Of a stretch of 64,000 nucleotides of DNA, positions 31,905 to 43,737 are shown in pieces; the first letter of the stretch is position 1; every line of letters starts with the position of its first letter. The notes below the pieces were generated by a model. The model did no database searches. It saw nothing but the letters and a program-made list of their open reading frames with translations, and was not told where the DNA came from. Origin of the DNA: Selaginella moellendorffii (taxonomy: Eukaryota; Streptophyta; Lycopodiopsida; Selaginellales; Selaginellaceae); the NCBI RefSeq assembly GCF_000143415.4, contig NW_003314317.1:937183-1001182 (forward strand), written 5' to 3'. The position numbers were made by a program, and so were the translations under genes.

Positions 31905-33778
31905 ATGGTAGCAGTGAAAGAACCCCCGCCGGTATGATCAAGCCTTTTGCGTTTTCTTGGGTGTCCTGCTGATTAAAACTAACGAATGCAGGGGAAAGCT
32001 AACGAGAAGAAGAAGAAAAAAGTGATTCTAAACGAGTTCTCGTAGTTACCAGCTAAGGCTAAGGTTTTCTTTCTTTTTTCTTTTTCTTCAGGTTCCACCC
32101 AGACCAAGCGTTTTTAAAAACATGAAAGAGGATACGGATACAGTGGTTATCTCCACCAACGATGTCAATCGCATCAAGGTATTAAGCTTTGTGTTTTTTG
32201 TCTGTCAGAGTCCGCATTTCTCCTGTTCCAGGTGAATTCTGTGATCCTGACTCCGGCAATGAGAGCGCGAATGGAGAAGGAGAAGTACGAAGAAAGGATG
32301 CGCAACTCTGCCATTGCTAACGAACGCAAGGCCATGATGTTGAAGGTAGTAATCAGTTTCATATCATTCCGATATCAGTTTATATACGTGCAGATGGAGG
32401 AAGAAAGGAAGAAGAAGTCTGGTGCTATTCCTGAAAGCGAGAAGATAAAGAAGGAACTAGACGCCATGTATGGCTCTTGATCGTTGAAGTATGGCAGGAG
32501 ATTAATCAATTTTGTTGCATATATTTGGGTTATTTCTCATGCTGTGTTTATTTCAGGACGCTTCAAAACGCCGCGAGTCTTACAGAAGAGCAGCTGGACG
32601 ATGTGAAGCGCATGAATCAGATGATGCTTTATGCCAGATGCGTAACTATCAGAGATGAGCAGAAGAAAGAGAAAGTACGTATAAGCATGCTTTTTTGTGA
32701 AGGTAAACTTTTGTATCCCGAACTTGCAGATACAAAAGTTCAAGGAGCTTAAGGATTACAATCAAGAGGTGCACGAGGCCATGATGGCAAAGATTGTGAG
32801 AGAGCAGAAAGCACATGATGATCACGAGGCTCGAAGGCATCACCAACGAATGGAAGGTGCAGCGGTCATAAGGCATCAAATAAAGGTACTGGGAGTGATG
32901 AAGGTTCTAAGCGGAAGTGTGACATGCATTTCTAGGAAAGAGAGGGTCACAGAAAAATCGAGGACGAGCTCAAGCAACTCGAAGGAATCCGTATCCGGAG
33001 GCAAGCGGAGAAGGACAAACTTGAAGAGGAGGAAAAAGCCAAAGTGAAGCATGAGGAGGGACAGAAACTTTACAAGGCGCTGTTGGAAGCAAATGCTGCC
33101 AATACGGAACAGAGAAAACTGATGAAGATGCTGGAGAAGGAGGAGGAGCAAAAGATTCAGCTTTACAACTACAAGAAGGCTGTTGCGGAGCAAGAGCGAG
33201 CTGACGAGGCCGAACGGATCCGTAAGCAGAAGGAGCTAGAAACTGCTCGCCTGCGAAGCATGCAAGAGAAGGCGCAGGGTCAACAGGCAGCGCTGGACGA
33301 GTTGAGAGCGCAGAGAATCCAGGAAGCCGTGGAGAGGGAGTGGAGGGAGAAAGAGAAGGCAGCTGCGGAGCGCTTGAGAAAGATGAACGAGGATCTGGCC
33401 GAGGCAAGGGAGCAGCAGAAGATGTTTAAGATCACGCAACTGGCGGAGCAGGCTAAACAGGAGAGAATCGAGTTCTTCAAGATCATAAAGGATCAGCAAG
33501 AGGCACTGCTCAAGGCTAAGATACTAGCGGAGGAGCAGCACAAACGAAACCTTCACCACAGGGACGATATAATGGGACAGATTGCAAAGAACAGGGAGGT
33601 CAGGCTCAAGGCCATCAAGGAGAAGTTTGAAGAGGGTGCAAGAGCTCGGTTGAAGCTGCTCGCCGAGTTTGAGAGGCTACGACTTATCAAAGAAAGGAAG
33701 CTCAAGGAGTTGGAGGCTGAAGGAGTGCCTGACAAGTATAGAGCGGAATTGGCACGTAAAAAGGTTGTCATCAATTGA
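31905..33778 (+). CDS. CFAP45: cilia- and flagella-associated protein 45 (CFAP45/CCDC19)
   Basis: Eight exons (31905-31931, 31992-32021, 32092-32178, 32232-32345, 32394-32467, 32557-32674, 32730-32885, 32936-33778) give 482 residues. The whole protein is a Lys/Glu/Arg-rich coiled coil. It holds CFAP45 signatures: VVISTNDVNRIK near the N-terminus, LYARCVTIRDEQK, ETARLRSMQEKAQGQQAALD, RIQEAVEREWREKEKA, and a C-terminal GVPDKYRAELARK. CFAP45 is a microtubule inner protein of axonemal doublets in animals and green algae. Its presence fits a plant that makes biflagellate sperm and is not expected in flowering plants. Expression should be restricted to developing sperm (inference). The dehydrogenase gene begins only 68 bp after its stop. 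Confidence 0.92.
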
Positions 33779-33846
33779 GGCCGGGAAGGAAAGTTACTTA
33801 CAGGTTATTTAAAACTGATTTTGGGATTGGGGATAAAAAATCAGCT

Positions 33847-34870
33847 ATGGCGTCTCAAAGGTATGCGTTGAGTTTAGTTTCTTCTTCTTCTTTGGTTTTC
33901 TTACTCTCGTTGGTTTCTTCGGGCAAGGTGGTGGTCCAAAGATACTGTAGCGGTTGTGACGGGAGGGAACAAAGGTATTGGGTTTGAAATCGTAAGGCAA
34001 CTAGCAAAGAAAGGCATCAGTGTCGTGCTCACGGCGCGGGATGAGAAGCGAGGCCTGGCAGCGCAGGCAAAGCTTAAGTCCGAGAACTTGCATGTCGAGT
34101 TTCGGGAGCTTGATGTGAGCAGCAGCGATTCCGTGGCCGGCTTGGCCAGTTGGCTCGAGAAGGAGTACAAAGGTTTTGACATTCTGGTGAGCGTTTGCTG
34201 GATTCGGCATGATTTCTCGATCGTCACTCGTTTCGATTCAGGTGAACAATGCTGCCGTCGTTGGAAACGAGTTTAGTTTCCAAGCTGTGAAAAACCTCGT
34301 AGATACAAACTACGATGGCGTGAAGAGAACCACGCGAGTTTTATCGCCGCTACTTAGGCCCAGCCAAGCAGGAGCTCGGATCGTCAACATCAGCTCTCAA
34401 CTCGGCCAACTCCATGTAAGCTTTTCATTCCTAGACAGTTTTTTGAGTGATCAAGTTTCTTTTCTTCCATACAGAGGCTTGGCATTGAATCTTACAAAAA
34501 GAAACTCACAGACATAGAAAACCTGTCCAGCGAAGTGATCGATTCATTCGTGGACGACTACCTCTCCGCCGTGAGAGACGGCAAAGTGGAGGCCAGCGGT
34601 TGGCCGCGGGGCATTTTCGGAGCCTACACGGTCTCAAAGATTGCTCTCAACGCCTACACTCGCCTAGTCGCTCGAGACGTCCAGCGAGAAGGACGCCAGC
34701 TCTACGTTAACTGCGTCCATCCGGGCTACGTCAAGACGGACCTAAACAACAACCGAGGCTTTCTCTCCACCGAGCAAGGCGCGGACACCGCAGTGTGGCT
34801 TGCGCTCGTGCCTGCTAACGAGCAGAGCTCCGGGGATTTCTTCTACGAAAGGAAAAAGTACGAGTTCTAA
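33847..34870 (+). CDS. short-chain dehydrogenase/reductase, carbonyl-reductase type
   Basis: Four exons (33847-33860, 33928-34186, 34242-34415, 34475-34870) give 280 residues. The cofactor-binding motif VVTGGNKGIGFEIVRQLAKK lies near the N-terminus, followed by VVLTARDEKRGLAAQAKL, where Arg after Ala points to NADPH. Then come DVSSSD, VNNAAVVGN, IVNISSQLG with the catalytic Ser, and AYTVSKIALN with the YxxxK pair. CVHPGYVKTDL closes the substrate side. It belongs to the SDR110C/menthone reductase-like plant carbonyl reductases. Substrate is unknown; it may detoxify reactive carbonyls or reduce monoterpenoid-like ketones. No transit peptide; cytosolic. The first exon holds only MASQ plus part of an Arg codon. 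Confidence 0.92.
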
Positions 34871-35169
34871 AGCTCATCAAGCTTTTATCAAGCTGCGTGG
34901 AAATGATCTAGATATGTTCATAGCTGAGTAAATTATTGTACAAGATATTTAAATGAATGTTTATTTTGTTGTCAGTGTTTATTCAGCATTACATTTTTCA
35001 GCTTAAAAGATAAAAATATGACAGGTATTTATATTTAACAGTTTTCAGATAAAATTATTTAATATCTCTTTAATTTATATTATTATAATAATAAAATAAT
35101 TTAGTAAGAAAATAAAAATAGATAACTTATTTATGATTTTTATTAAAATATATTTCATATATATATTCT
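34871..35169. other. AT-rich spacer between the SDR gene and the outer gypsy element
   Basis: SDR 3' UTR grades into DNA made mostly of A and T (TATTATAATAATAAAATAAT-like words). No gene. The left boundary of the outer element is not sharp here, probably because it is old and mutated. Confidence 0.5.
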
Positions 35170-35340
35170 ATTTGAACTCTAAGTGTATGGATACAATGCC
35201 ATATACTATTAATGTAGTGGGATTTTGGTAGCCATCAAATTAGTTTCAATTTGGACTTCTCGCTTTTGTATATAAATTAAAGTTTTTGGGCTAATTGATA
35301 TGCACATTTTTTGTATTCCTTTTCTATATTCCATACACTT
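35170..35340 (+). repeat. 5' LTR region of the outer gypsy element
   Basis: The words ACAATGCCATATACTA, GGGATTTT.GTAG, TTAGTTTCAAT, CTTTTGTATATAA and GCTAATTGATATGCA recur, in order, in the right stub (47205-47289) and in the copy at 52140-52320. That marks this stretch as LTR. Exact ends are blurred by mutation; the TG start cannot be fixed here. Confidence 0.6.
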
Positions 35341-35663
35341 ACATTAGTGGAAGTGAAGTGTACATTTAAGTGTCTCTAGATTTAGGATTTTAGTTTAGAT
35401 TTAACTTTTGCATTGTCTAGATTTAGCTTTTTCCATTTCCTTTTCTTTATTTTTTTTTTTTAGGATTTTGATTTAGATCTATCTTTTGTATTGTCTAAAT
35501 CACCCTTTCCTTCTAGTTTTTTTTTTCATTTCTTTTTTTTTACTCTTTCTTTTTCATTCATCTTCATGCCAAATTAGCAATCTCCTCCTCATTTAACTCT
35601 AGAGCAATAGTTAGTGCAATTCTTGATGCTATGCAATTGCAATTGAACAACTAAACTCAATTG

Positions 35664-36474
35664 ATGGCAGCATTCATGGCACATGGTACAATTCCTTTTG
35701 CTCTTAGTGCCAATCCTCACATTTCGCTAGAGTTCTTTTGCAGGAATCCTAGGGATGATGTGTACCATTGGTTAAATCATTTCACGGTGATTGCTATATA
35801 TCATTCTTGGGATGATATTCGACATTTGTGTGAGTTTTTAATGTGTTTCTAAGGGACGGCATTACAATGGTATAATGGTTTGAGTGCAACCACTTGTAGG
35901 GATTGAAGTGTTCTCTCATACATCTTTAAACATGCATTTGAACATGCCGACGATTGTGATGATGCCTTTCAACAATTGTATCGTTTTCATCAAAGGCCAT
36001 TTGAGACGGTGATGCAATTTGGCATTTATTTTCAAAGCCTCTTGCTTCGTGCAGAGCAAATATGTTGGAGCAGATCAAGTTAGGAATGTTGTAGCTAGCA
36101 CTTCGTCAAGATCTTATCAAACTTGTGCATGCATTTGCTTTAACCACCCTTGACAATGCTCTTCGCTTAGCACAATATTATGAGATGTTGCCTCTTTCGC
36201 TTCTCATTGCACGTCCTTTAACTCCACTTCATGTGGGTGATAGTCTTGTTCCCATAGAGGTTGATGCTACTGCTACTCGAGTCCAAGGACAAGAGCAAGG
36301 ACATGGTCATGGCTGTGATGTTTGTTGCTGGGCGTGTGATGAAGTTAGTCACACTTATCGGCGTTGTCGGCATTTTCCAAATTGGCAACTTCCATTTCCT
36401 GGATCTATTGGTGCTGCTGTAGTGGAAGTTTTGAACACCGAGATGCATCTAGGAAATGAGGAGTCGCACAAGTA
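35664..36474 (+). pseudogene. gag remnant with CCHC zinc knuckle (outer element)
   Basis: Frames at 35664-35852 (SANPHISLEFFCRNPRDDVYH) and 36125-36475 carry a decayed gag. The latter holds CWACDEVSHTYRRC, which fits the CX2CX4HX4C zinc knuckle that binds retroelement RNA. Between them are several stops. A downstream stretch to about 37070 probably includes a ruined aspartic protease. Confidence 0.65.
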
Positions 36475-37089
36475 ATGGAAGGACCTTGCACGAATAAGTT
36501 AGTGATCCTTCCATCTTTCTTTCAGTAGTATCATCAAGGGGTTCACTCGGCACTAGTTCATCTAGTGTTTACTTTCTAAGTTCATTTTTATAACTAAAAG
36601 TCTTCTATTATTTTCTCCGTGTTGATTGATACAAGTTTGAATTTATCTTCTATTGCTCAACCTATTGCTACACATTGCCATCTACATTTGCATCGTGCGG
36701 TAGAGGCAGTTTTCATTCTTTATGGCAACGGCCATACACATACATGTGTATGGGATGAGGCGAACCTAGTTGTGTGTAGGCGATCTCGAGTTTGGGTTGT
36801 AGTCATTGCAAGTGGTGCCAAGTCAAACTTTTAATTTCATCCTTGGTATGGATTGATTACAGCACAATCATGCCAAATATAATTTTGAAGCTTCTCCCCC
36901 TTGTCTCATTCTTTTTTATATTTCATCCATTCCTCTCACTTTTGTACTTTTTCATTCCTTTGCTTTTACCTTTGTTTCCATTACTTTTGTTTTTCCACTA
37001 CTTCCTCCTATGTTTCTATTTTGTTTCACTCTTCCCTTTTCCGATCCCTCCGATAGTCTTTGTGTTGCAATAATTAACTGGCTCATGAA

Positions 37090-38885
37090 GGAGTATACCA
37101 ATCTCTTTGAATTTGACCTATCATCTGGGGTTAAGATTGCCATATGTCATCCGATTCCAACTGGGGATGCTTATCTAATCAAGGTTTCTGTTCATTGTTA
37201 GTCACTCAAAGAGATCAAGGTTTTATATACAAATGTCAAAAATATGTTGGAAAAAGGTGTTATTAAAAAGTCGTAGAGTCTTTAAGCATATGAACCTCAT
37301 TTTGTGATAAAGCCTGATGGGAGTATTCATTTTTGCATCGACTATTGTCTATTAAACAAAGTGACAATCACAGATATGTACCCTCTTCCTCATATTACTA
37401 ATATTTTAGGTCGTCTGGGAAGAAGTTGATATTTCACCAAACTAAATCTTGCTTTTGGGTACTAGCAAGTACCGATGGCTGAAGAAGATATTCCTAAGAT
37501 TGCTTTTTGTACACCATGTGGTTTGTATGAGTTCTTGGTGATGCCATTTGGTTTGAATAATATTCCAGCAACTTTTCAGCAGATGATGAATGAGGTTCTT
37601 TGTGATATGCTAGAAGTGACTATTGACTTCATTGATGATGTTTTGATCCACTCGGAGGGGATATGGGAGGAATACATCTGTGATATTCGTAAAGTGCTCA
37701 TGAGCCCTTTCCCTCTATATTTGAACCCTTATAGATTGTCTTTCGAGTTGTTCCCTTTGGTTACTTACAATTCACCACGCTTCCCTATAAGTTCACGCCC
37801 TCGTGAACGGAAGCTGAGAGCTATAGCTCTCTTAAGAGCGGCTCTCTTGACACCCTAAATTAGACCTGTCAAATGTCAATCAATATGTGGTGTGATTCCC
37901 TTAGTCAGCCAATAAAGTTGGACTTAAGACCCTTTTGATACCAAATGTAAACTTCTGAATTTAGACTTTTTGGGAGGTTATCTAGCCCAATATTATTCAA
38001 ACCCAAAGACGCATAACCCTAAGTATCCCAAGACCCTTAACCGATTGAAAAAGGGGGTGCACTTTTATTCATGGGCCCTTTCCCTCTATATTTAAACCCT
38101 TATGGATCATCTCTTGAGTCATTCCCTTTAGTTTTTTACAATGATTATATTGCCGTTACTTCATTATTGAAGATGAAGAACTTAGTTGGTTGTACTGCTC
38201 AGTGGGTTTTGAAGCTTCAGATATATGATTTTGATGTTATTTATCGCCTAGGGAGTTCTATGGCTGATGTTAATGCCCTTTCTTTAGCTCCTCTTCCTTC
38301 TTCACTCTCTTCTCATGTTTCTTATGAGCCTGTTGTTCTAGCATCTATGGATTTTCTTGACAAAGATTCTGTGCCATCGGCGGTTGCTATGCCTAATGTT
38401 CAGTGTCCACAAGGTGCAAAGCAAGATCTACCTTCTCTTGATAAGGTTCACGAGGCTCAAAAAATTGAACTGTAGATTCGAAGGCTTCGAGATGGGTTTG
38501 AGAATCCTGCATCACTTGCTGATGACTTGCCATTCTAACATTTACATTCTCAATATAGCCTTGAAGATAACCTTCTTTATTTTGTGGGGACAGCTCCTAA
38601 TGATCCTTTACGGCTAGTGGTGCCTTCCATCTTTATTCCACGGTTTCTCCATGTCTACCATGATTCTTTTATTTTATGTGGGCATATGGGACATCGTTAT
38701 GTGACCGAGAAGCTGTGTAGGTCTTTTATTAGCCAGAGATGCTACAAGATATTATTTAGTATGTGTGTAACTGCGTTTGGTGTCAAGCTCATAATACTCC
38801 CTCTCGTGCCGCGGAAGGACAGTTGGAGTTAATTACAGTTTCCCGTCCATTTGAGTTGGTGGCATTTGATCTTATGGGACCTTTT
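37090..38885 (+). pseudogene. pol remnant: reverse transcriptase, RNase H, start of integrase (outer element)
   Basis: The frame near 37475-37690 holds the RT core ([20 protein letters not shown], then IDDVLIHSEG, a variant of the YxDD box with Ile for Tyr-Val). At 38150-38300 RNase H-type sequence follows (LKLQIYDFDVIYRLGS), and at 38660-38885 integrase starts with H-H and C-C ligands (HMGHRY, NCVWCQ) and ends FELVAFDLMGPF. It is broken by stops and frameshifts, plus an out-of-place segment (37690-38070) that breaks the RT/RNase H continuity. Confidence 0.75.
38881..38885. repeat. left 5-bp target-site duplication (CTTTT) of the inner element
   Basis: CTTTT directly precedes the LTR start TGTAAG at 38886. 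The same CTTTT follows the right LTR end at 46281-46285. Five-base duplications are normal for Ty3/gypsy integration. Confidence 0.9.
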
Positions 38886-38957
38886 TGTAAGCCACAAATT
38901 TTTCCTTTTCAATTTGCCAGCTTACCTTGTCTATCGTCCAACACTGCCTTGGTTTTG

Positions 38958-39057
38958 NNNNNNNNNNNNNNNNNNNNNNNNNNNNNNNNNNNNNNNNNNN
39001 NNNNNNNNNNNNNNNNNNNNNNNNNNNNNNNNNNNNNNNNNNNNNNNNNNNNNNNNN
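38958..39057. other. assembly gap, 100 N
   Basis: Exactly 100 undetermined bases inside the left LTR. Judged from the right LTR, the missing part starts after GCCTTGGTTTTG and resumes before the GGC.CAAGCAG region, so the true gap is likely about 150-200 bp. Confidence 0.98.
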
Positions 39058-39580
39058 CCCCCCCCCGGGCCAAAGCAGTTAAGCCCCCCAAGTTTCCAAG
39101 TTCCTAACACCCCTGGGTCCCCCAAGGTTTAATCAGGGGCCCCTTTAAATCCCAATTTTGGGGGGCAACCCTTTTTTGGGGACCCGGGGGGGAAACCCCG
39201 GGGCAAAACGCCCCGGTAAAGGTACTTTTACCCCCCCCTTTCCTTCCAAAAGGGAAGGCCCAACCCCCTGGGAGGGGGGGGGCCCAATGGCCCCCAAAGT
39301 CCCCAAGGGGGGCCCCCCCCCCATGACCCGGGGGCCCCCCAATCGGTTTCCCTTTGGGGGGGGGTTGCTCCTTTGGAGCCCTTCCTGGGGGGGCCCCTTT
39401 AGCCCCCCCGGGGTCCATGTTCATTCCCCCCCAAGGCCCCTGGGCCCCAGTTTCAACCCCAAGTCAGTTGGGAAGCCCCCCGGGGGGGTTCCTCCAAGAT
39501 TGGTTCCGGGGCCCCCCTATCCCTATTAAATTTTGGGAACCCCCGGGAGGGGCCCCCCCCCCCCCCCCCCCCCCCGCTAG
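39058..39580. other. low-quality smeared base calls next to the gap
   Basis: Compared with the right LTR (45425-45915), most isolated bases between G or C runs are replaced by the neighbouring base. Mixed words become runs such as GGGGGGG and CCCCCCC. This is the pattern of poor late-read trace calls, not of mutation. Length and order remain collinear. Frames called here (Gly/Pro-rich) are artefacts. Confidence 0.85.
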
Positions 39581-39619
39581 GAGACGCATGCTTTGGGCTT
39601 TCACCCCTTGACCTGTATT

Positions 39620-39885
39620 AGTACTCAGACTCAGTCTCGGGCTCGATCTCGAACTCGATCTCAGACCCGACTTCGAATTCAGTCTCAGACTCGATCTCAA
39701 ACTTGATCTTGGACCCAATCTTGGACTTGACTTCGGACACGGTCTTGGACCCGATTCTCGAATCTTAGACTCCGTCTCGAACTCGGTCTCCGAGTCGGCC
39801 TCAGACTTGATTCTGGACTTTATCTCAAACTCGGTCTTCGAGTCGGTATTCGACTTGATCTTAGACTCGATCCCATCCGATGAAC
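39620..39885. repeat. 12-bp minisatellite inside the left LTR
   Basis: About 20 diverged copies of a unit like GACTCGATCTCG or GACTTGATCTTG, whose halves are also similar. The same array occurs at 45955-46200 in the right LTR. Unit number and phase are similar but many bases differ. Confidence 0.8.
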
Positions 39886-40356
39886 TCTTTGTCATTTTGG
39901 TCATGCTTTCGGGGATCCTTTAGCCTACGACACCTTGGGGAGTTGGTTCCTTACAACTCCACCACCCATAGAAGAAGTTCGATGCCCACATCAAACGTCT
40001 CTTTTTATCCTATGATTTATTGACCATGTCTCCGAGGGCATCCCCCCATTTAACGGTGTGCCTAAGTTAGCCTCCCTGACCAAGAGCCCATGACAACGGA
40101 ATATAAGTGTCCCTATACTCCTCACCCCACCACGCCCTAGTATGGGGTTGGGACTTGAACCCAACCTTGCTTTACTAGGGGGTTGGGACTCGAACCCAAC
40201 CTTTGTAGAATACATCTACGGATTTGACATCCCCGTGGGGAGTCGGGCGTAGTTCTTTACGCTTGGTCGACCTAGTTAACCCATGCTAATTAGCTTACCT
40301 TTGGCGCACCTTCGGGTCCTAACATATGCCATTGCTCAACTTCACAAATTGATACT

Positions 40357-40779
40357 TTAATTGAACTTTGCATAAGTACATAGAGTTCTGCCTTGCAGAA
40401 ATTCCTCCACTAAATCTTGCGCATTCGCTAGGTTCTCCTTTAGTTCCCATGTTGCTTCATAGTGTGGAAATCCTTTCCACTTTACATGGAACTCTCTCAC
40501 CTCACGTCCTTGTCGCTTGCTTTTGCGCGCATTGAGGATGGCTTCAACTTCGTATTCTTCTTCCCTTTGGATAACCTTAGGTAAATGCCTTACTTGGTCC
40601 TTGCAAAGCGGATCCTCAAAGTACGGCTTGAGTAAGTTCACGTGGAACACTGGGTGCATTTTCCCCATCTCTCGAGGAAGTCGAAGACGGTAAACCACTT
40701 TACCGATTCGTGCCTCGATCTCATAAAGCCCCACGAACCTGCTTAAGGAACTCAAGATCAGTTCATTTACGGGATACAT
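40357..40779 (-). pseudogene. integrase C-terminus with chromodomain (inner element)
   Basis: The 140-codon frame holds the integrase GPY/F-like tail (YEIEARIGKVVYRLRLP, HPVFHVNLLKPY) and a chromodomain (EEEYEVEAILNARKS, REFHVKWKGFPHYEATWEL). Chromodomains guide integration toward modified histones. The domain itself looks intact; frames upstream are broken. Confidence 0.85.
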
Positions 40780-40947
40780 ACATTTTTACCTTTGGGTCAA
40801 CTTCCGGCTGATCCCACTTAATAGCCTAAGGTTCTTGGTGTTCAACCACACCTTCTCCCCAGCTTGGAACTCTATATCCCAACATTTTTGGTTCGCGTAC
40901 TTGGTTTGCCTTTGTTGAGCTCGTTCCAAGGAATCCCTCACTAGATT

Positions 40948-41581
40948 CTAAATGTTGAGTCTTTCCGCCGTGAATGCCTCCACTGCGGATAACTCTCCAT
41001 GATACTCGGCCATACCGAGCTCCACAAGACCTTCAATAACTTGCCCATTGATGACTTCCCATGGACTCACCCTGATACTCGAATGTAGTGAATTGTTATA
41101 ACACATTTCCATAAGTCCCAAATGACTTCCCAATCGGTCTAGTCTCCCGAGACATAGCATCACAAATAATCCTCTAGCTGCCTATTCACCCTTTCCGTTT
41201 GTCCGTCTATCAAGAAGTGTTAATGCCATCAAAATTGACTTAATACCCCATACCTGTCTGTGGGTGATAGGCTGTGCCGAATTTCAACTTGGTGCGATAC
41301 TGTTTTAAGAGAGTTCTCTAGAACCTACTGGTGAAGATCTTATCTCGATCTGAGATAATCTCTTCTGGCCTTCCCCACACTTGAACTACTTGTTTGAAGA
41401 ACAGTTTCGCCACACCTTCCGCATCCACTTCCGTTGTGGTGGGTATGAAATGTGACATCTTCAAAAATCGGTCCACCACCACGAATATCGCATCGAACCC
41501 CCTGCTTGGGGGGAGTCCCGTGATGAAGTCCATCGTAAGACATTTCCACGGACGATCTGGAATTGGGATGCTTTGCAACAA
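40948..41581 (-). pseudogene. integrase core remnant (inner element)
   Basis: Two frames, 41318-41581 and 40948-41163, carry WKCLTMDFITGLPPSRGFD, VVDRFLKMSHFIPT and WGRPEEIISDRDKIFTS, then LGLMEMCYNNSLHSSIRVSP. The D,D and E-region neighbourhood is recognisable. A stop and a shift separate them (41164-41317). Confidence 0.8.
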
Positions 41582-42000
41582 GCCCCCACTAGCCTTAGTT
41601 ACGGCTTTGACCTGCTGACATGTTGGACATGTCTTTACATAGTCTTAGACGTCCTTAGCCATATTTGGCCAGTGATACTTCCTCTTGAGTAAGCCCATCG
41701 TCTTGGGCACTCTACCATGTCCCGCAAAAGGTCCGTCATGACACTCCTCTAAGGCTACCTTTCTTAGTTCCCCTTTTGGGACATATACCCTCATTTGCTT
41801 GTAATAGATGAGTCCATTGAGTTTTGCATAGCCTGTTTTCTCTTCCGTTGGCAGCTCACCTCTCTAATGAGCTTCCCGTGCTTCCAGATTCTACAGCAAC
41901 ACTTCTTGTGCTAGACCATTGTTCTCATATGCTGTCCGCACATCATCCCAAAAGGTTGCTGTTGCGCTGGATATCACCAACTTCAAGCTCGCTTTTCGAC

Positions 42001-42465
42001 TTAGCACATCTGCCACAATGTTGCTATTCTCAGCTTGTACAGAATCTCGCAATCAAACTTGGCCAAAGCATTGGCCCACCGACCTTGTTTCCCCCTCAAG
42101 TCGGGCTGTGATAAGAAGTGTTTCGTTGCCACATTGTCTGTGTAAACCTTGAAGTGTCTCCCAAGGTAGTGTCGCCACTCCTTGAGTGCCTTGACCACCG
42201 CAAACAATTCTTTCTTGTGGGCAGGACACTTCTGTTGAGCCTTGTCTAACTTCTTCGAGAAAAATGCTACTGGGTGATTGTCTTGCTTCAAAACTGTGCC
42301 CAACACAAAGTCTGAAGCATCTGTTTCTACCTCAAAGTCCTTACCAAAGTCTAGTAATGCCAACACGGGAGCTTTCCTCAACTTCCCTTTGAGATGGACA
42401 AATGTCGCCTTGCATTCCGCTATCCATACCATCTTCCCTTTTCCTGTTTGGTCCGTTAAGGGCAA
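42001..42465 (-). pseudogene. RNase H remnant (inner element)
   Basis: The frame shows FEVETDASDFVLGTVLKQ, HPVAFFSKKLDKAQQ, ELFAVVKALKEWRHYLGRHF and VYTDNVATKHFLSQ. This is the Ty3/gypsy RNase H with the D-E-D acidic residues present. It follows the RT frame after a stop at about 42502. Confidence 0.85.
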
Positions 42466-42501
42466 AGCTACTCTTGAATAGTGTTTGATAAACTTTCAAT
42501 A

Positions 42502-43152
42502 TTAGTTGCATAGCCCCAGAAATGCCCTTAACTCATGTACATTCGATGGTTGCTCCCAATCCTGGATTGCTTGGACCTTCTCAGGGTCCACTTTGAGCCC
42601 GTCCTTGCCCACCACATGCCCGAAAAACTTTACCACTTGTTGAGTAAAGTCACATTTGCTCTCTTTAGCATACAGCTGGTGTTCCCTTAGTTTCTCAAAC
42701 ATCTTTGTCAAGTGTTCGGCATGCTCTTCTAGCATTTCGCTATAGATCAGGATGTCGTCAATATAGATGACCATAAAATGATCTAGATAGGGTACAAAGA
42801 TGTGGTTCATCAACGTTGAAAACGTTGCCGGCACATTGCATAGCCCAAAGGGCATTACCAGAAACTCAAAGCTCCCATACCTTGTTTGACAGGTTGTCTT
42901 CTCGACATCTTCCTCTACTACCTTAATCTGGTAGTATTTTGACCTTAGGTCAATCTTCGAGAAGTATTTTGCCTTTCCCAACCTATCGAACAAATCCTCA
43001 ATCCTTGGCAAAGGGTACTTGTTCTTCTTTGTATACTTGTTGAGCAACCGGTAGTCTATGCACATGCGCATAGATCCATCTTTCTTTTTCACAAATAACA
43101 TTAGCGCCCCATACGGTGACTTGCTCAACCTAACATACCCTTTGTCCACCAA
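42502..43152 (-). pseudogene. reverse transcriptase remnant (inner element)
   Basis: This 216-codon frame carries the RT palm: [50 protein letters not shown] and the catalytic YIDDILIYS. It ends at an in-frame stop after LRAFLGLCN, where intact elements continue, so the polyprotein is interrupted. Confidence 0.88.
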
Positions 43153-43326
43153 CTCCTCTAGTTAGCACTTGAGCTCCTCGAGTTGTTTTTCGTTCAAACG
43201 ATAGAGGGGACGAACCACCACCTTAGCACCCTCGACTAGCTCAATCTTATGTTCTATCGGTCGTGCGGGGGGCAATTCTGCTGGTAGCTCCTCCAGCATG
43301 GTATCCTGGAATTGGTCCAACACCCA

Positions 43327-43635
43327 CTAGATCACTAAAGGTACTTCTTCTGTTCCCGTCTTTTTGTCACTCTTCACCAAGAGTAAGCACAAAAAAGCTG
43401 TCTTGGTTCCTTTAGTGAGTTGTCCTCTCGTGGACACCAAATTTAGGCAGGAATCCTTGGCCTTGCATTGCCCTACCTTTAGATCCTGGGCCTCCACCTT
43501 GGATCTTCTTCCTTGGGCATTCGCTAGTACCACAAGGTTCCTACCTTGTCCATGTAGGGCTACCACGAACCAATTGAACCAATCCATTCCAAAGATCACG
43601 TTAAATCCCGCCATGTCCAATATAATGAAATCCAT
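43327..43635 (-). pseudogene. protease-RT spacer remnant (inner element)
   Basis: The frame begins near MDFIILDMAGFNVIFGMDWF, the typical second half of a gypsy protease domain, and then runs into a variable linker. It is separated from the gag-protease frame by a stop near 43738 and from RT by stops near 43160-43326. Confidence 0.7.
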
Positions 43636-43737
43636 ATCTACTTTCCATATCCCTACTTCGACTCTCGCTTGTCGAAGTACCTCATCGGTGTTTTGGCTAC
43701 CTTGAACAAACTCTATAGTCCTTGGTTCGCCTAGCCG

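Larger units (their letters stand above)
38886..39955 (-). repeat. left LTR (3' LTR) of the inner element
   Basis: It begins TGTAAG and ends CTTACA. It is collinear with 45186-46280. A 100-N gap (38958-39057) and smeared sequence to about 39580 sit inside it. The last 370 bp are clean and include the 12-bp minisatellite. Confidence 0.9.

Noticed and set aside
39158-39611. Gly/Pro-rich frames on both strands
   Set aside because: They lie in smeared, low-quality sequence beside the assembly gap and are not real.
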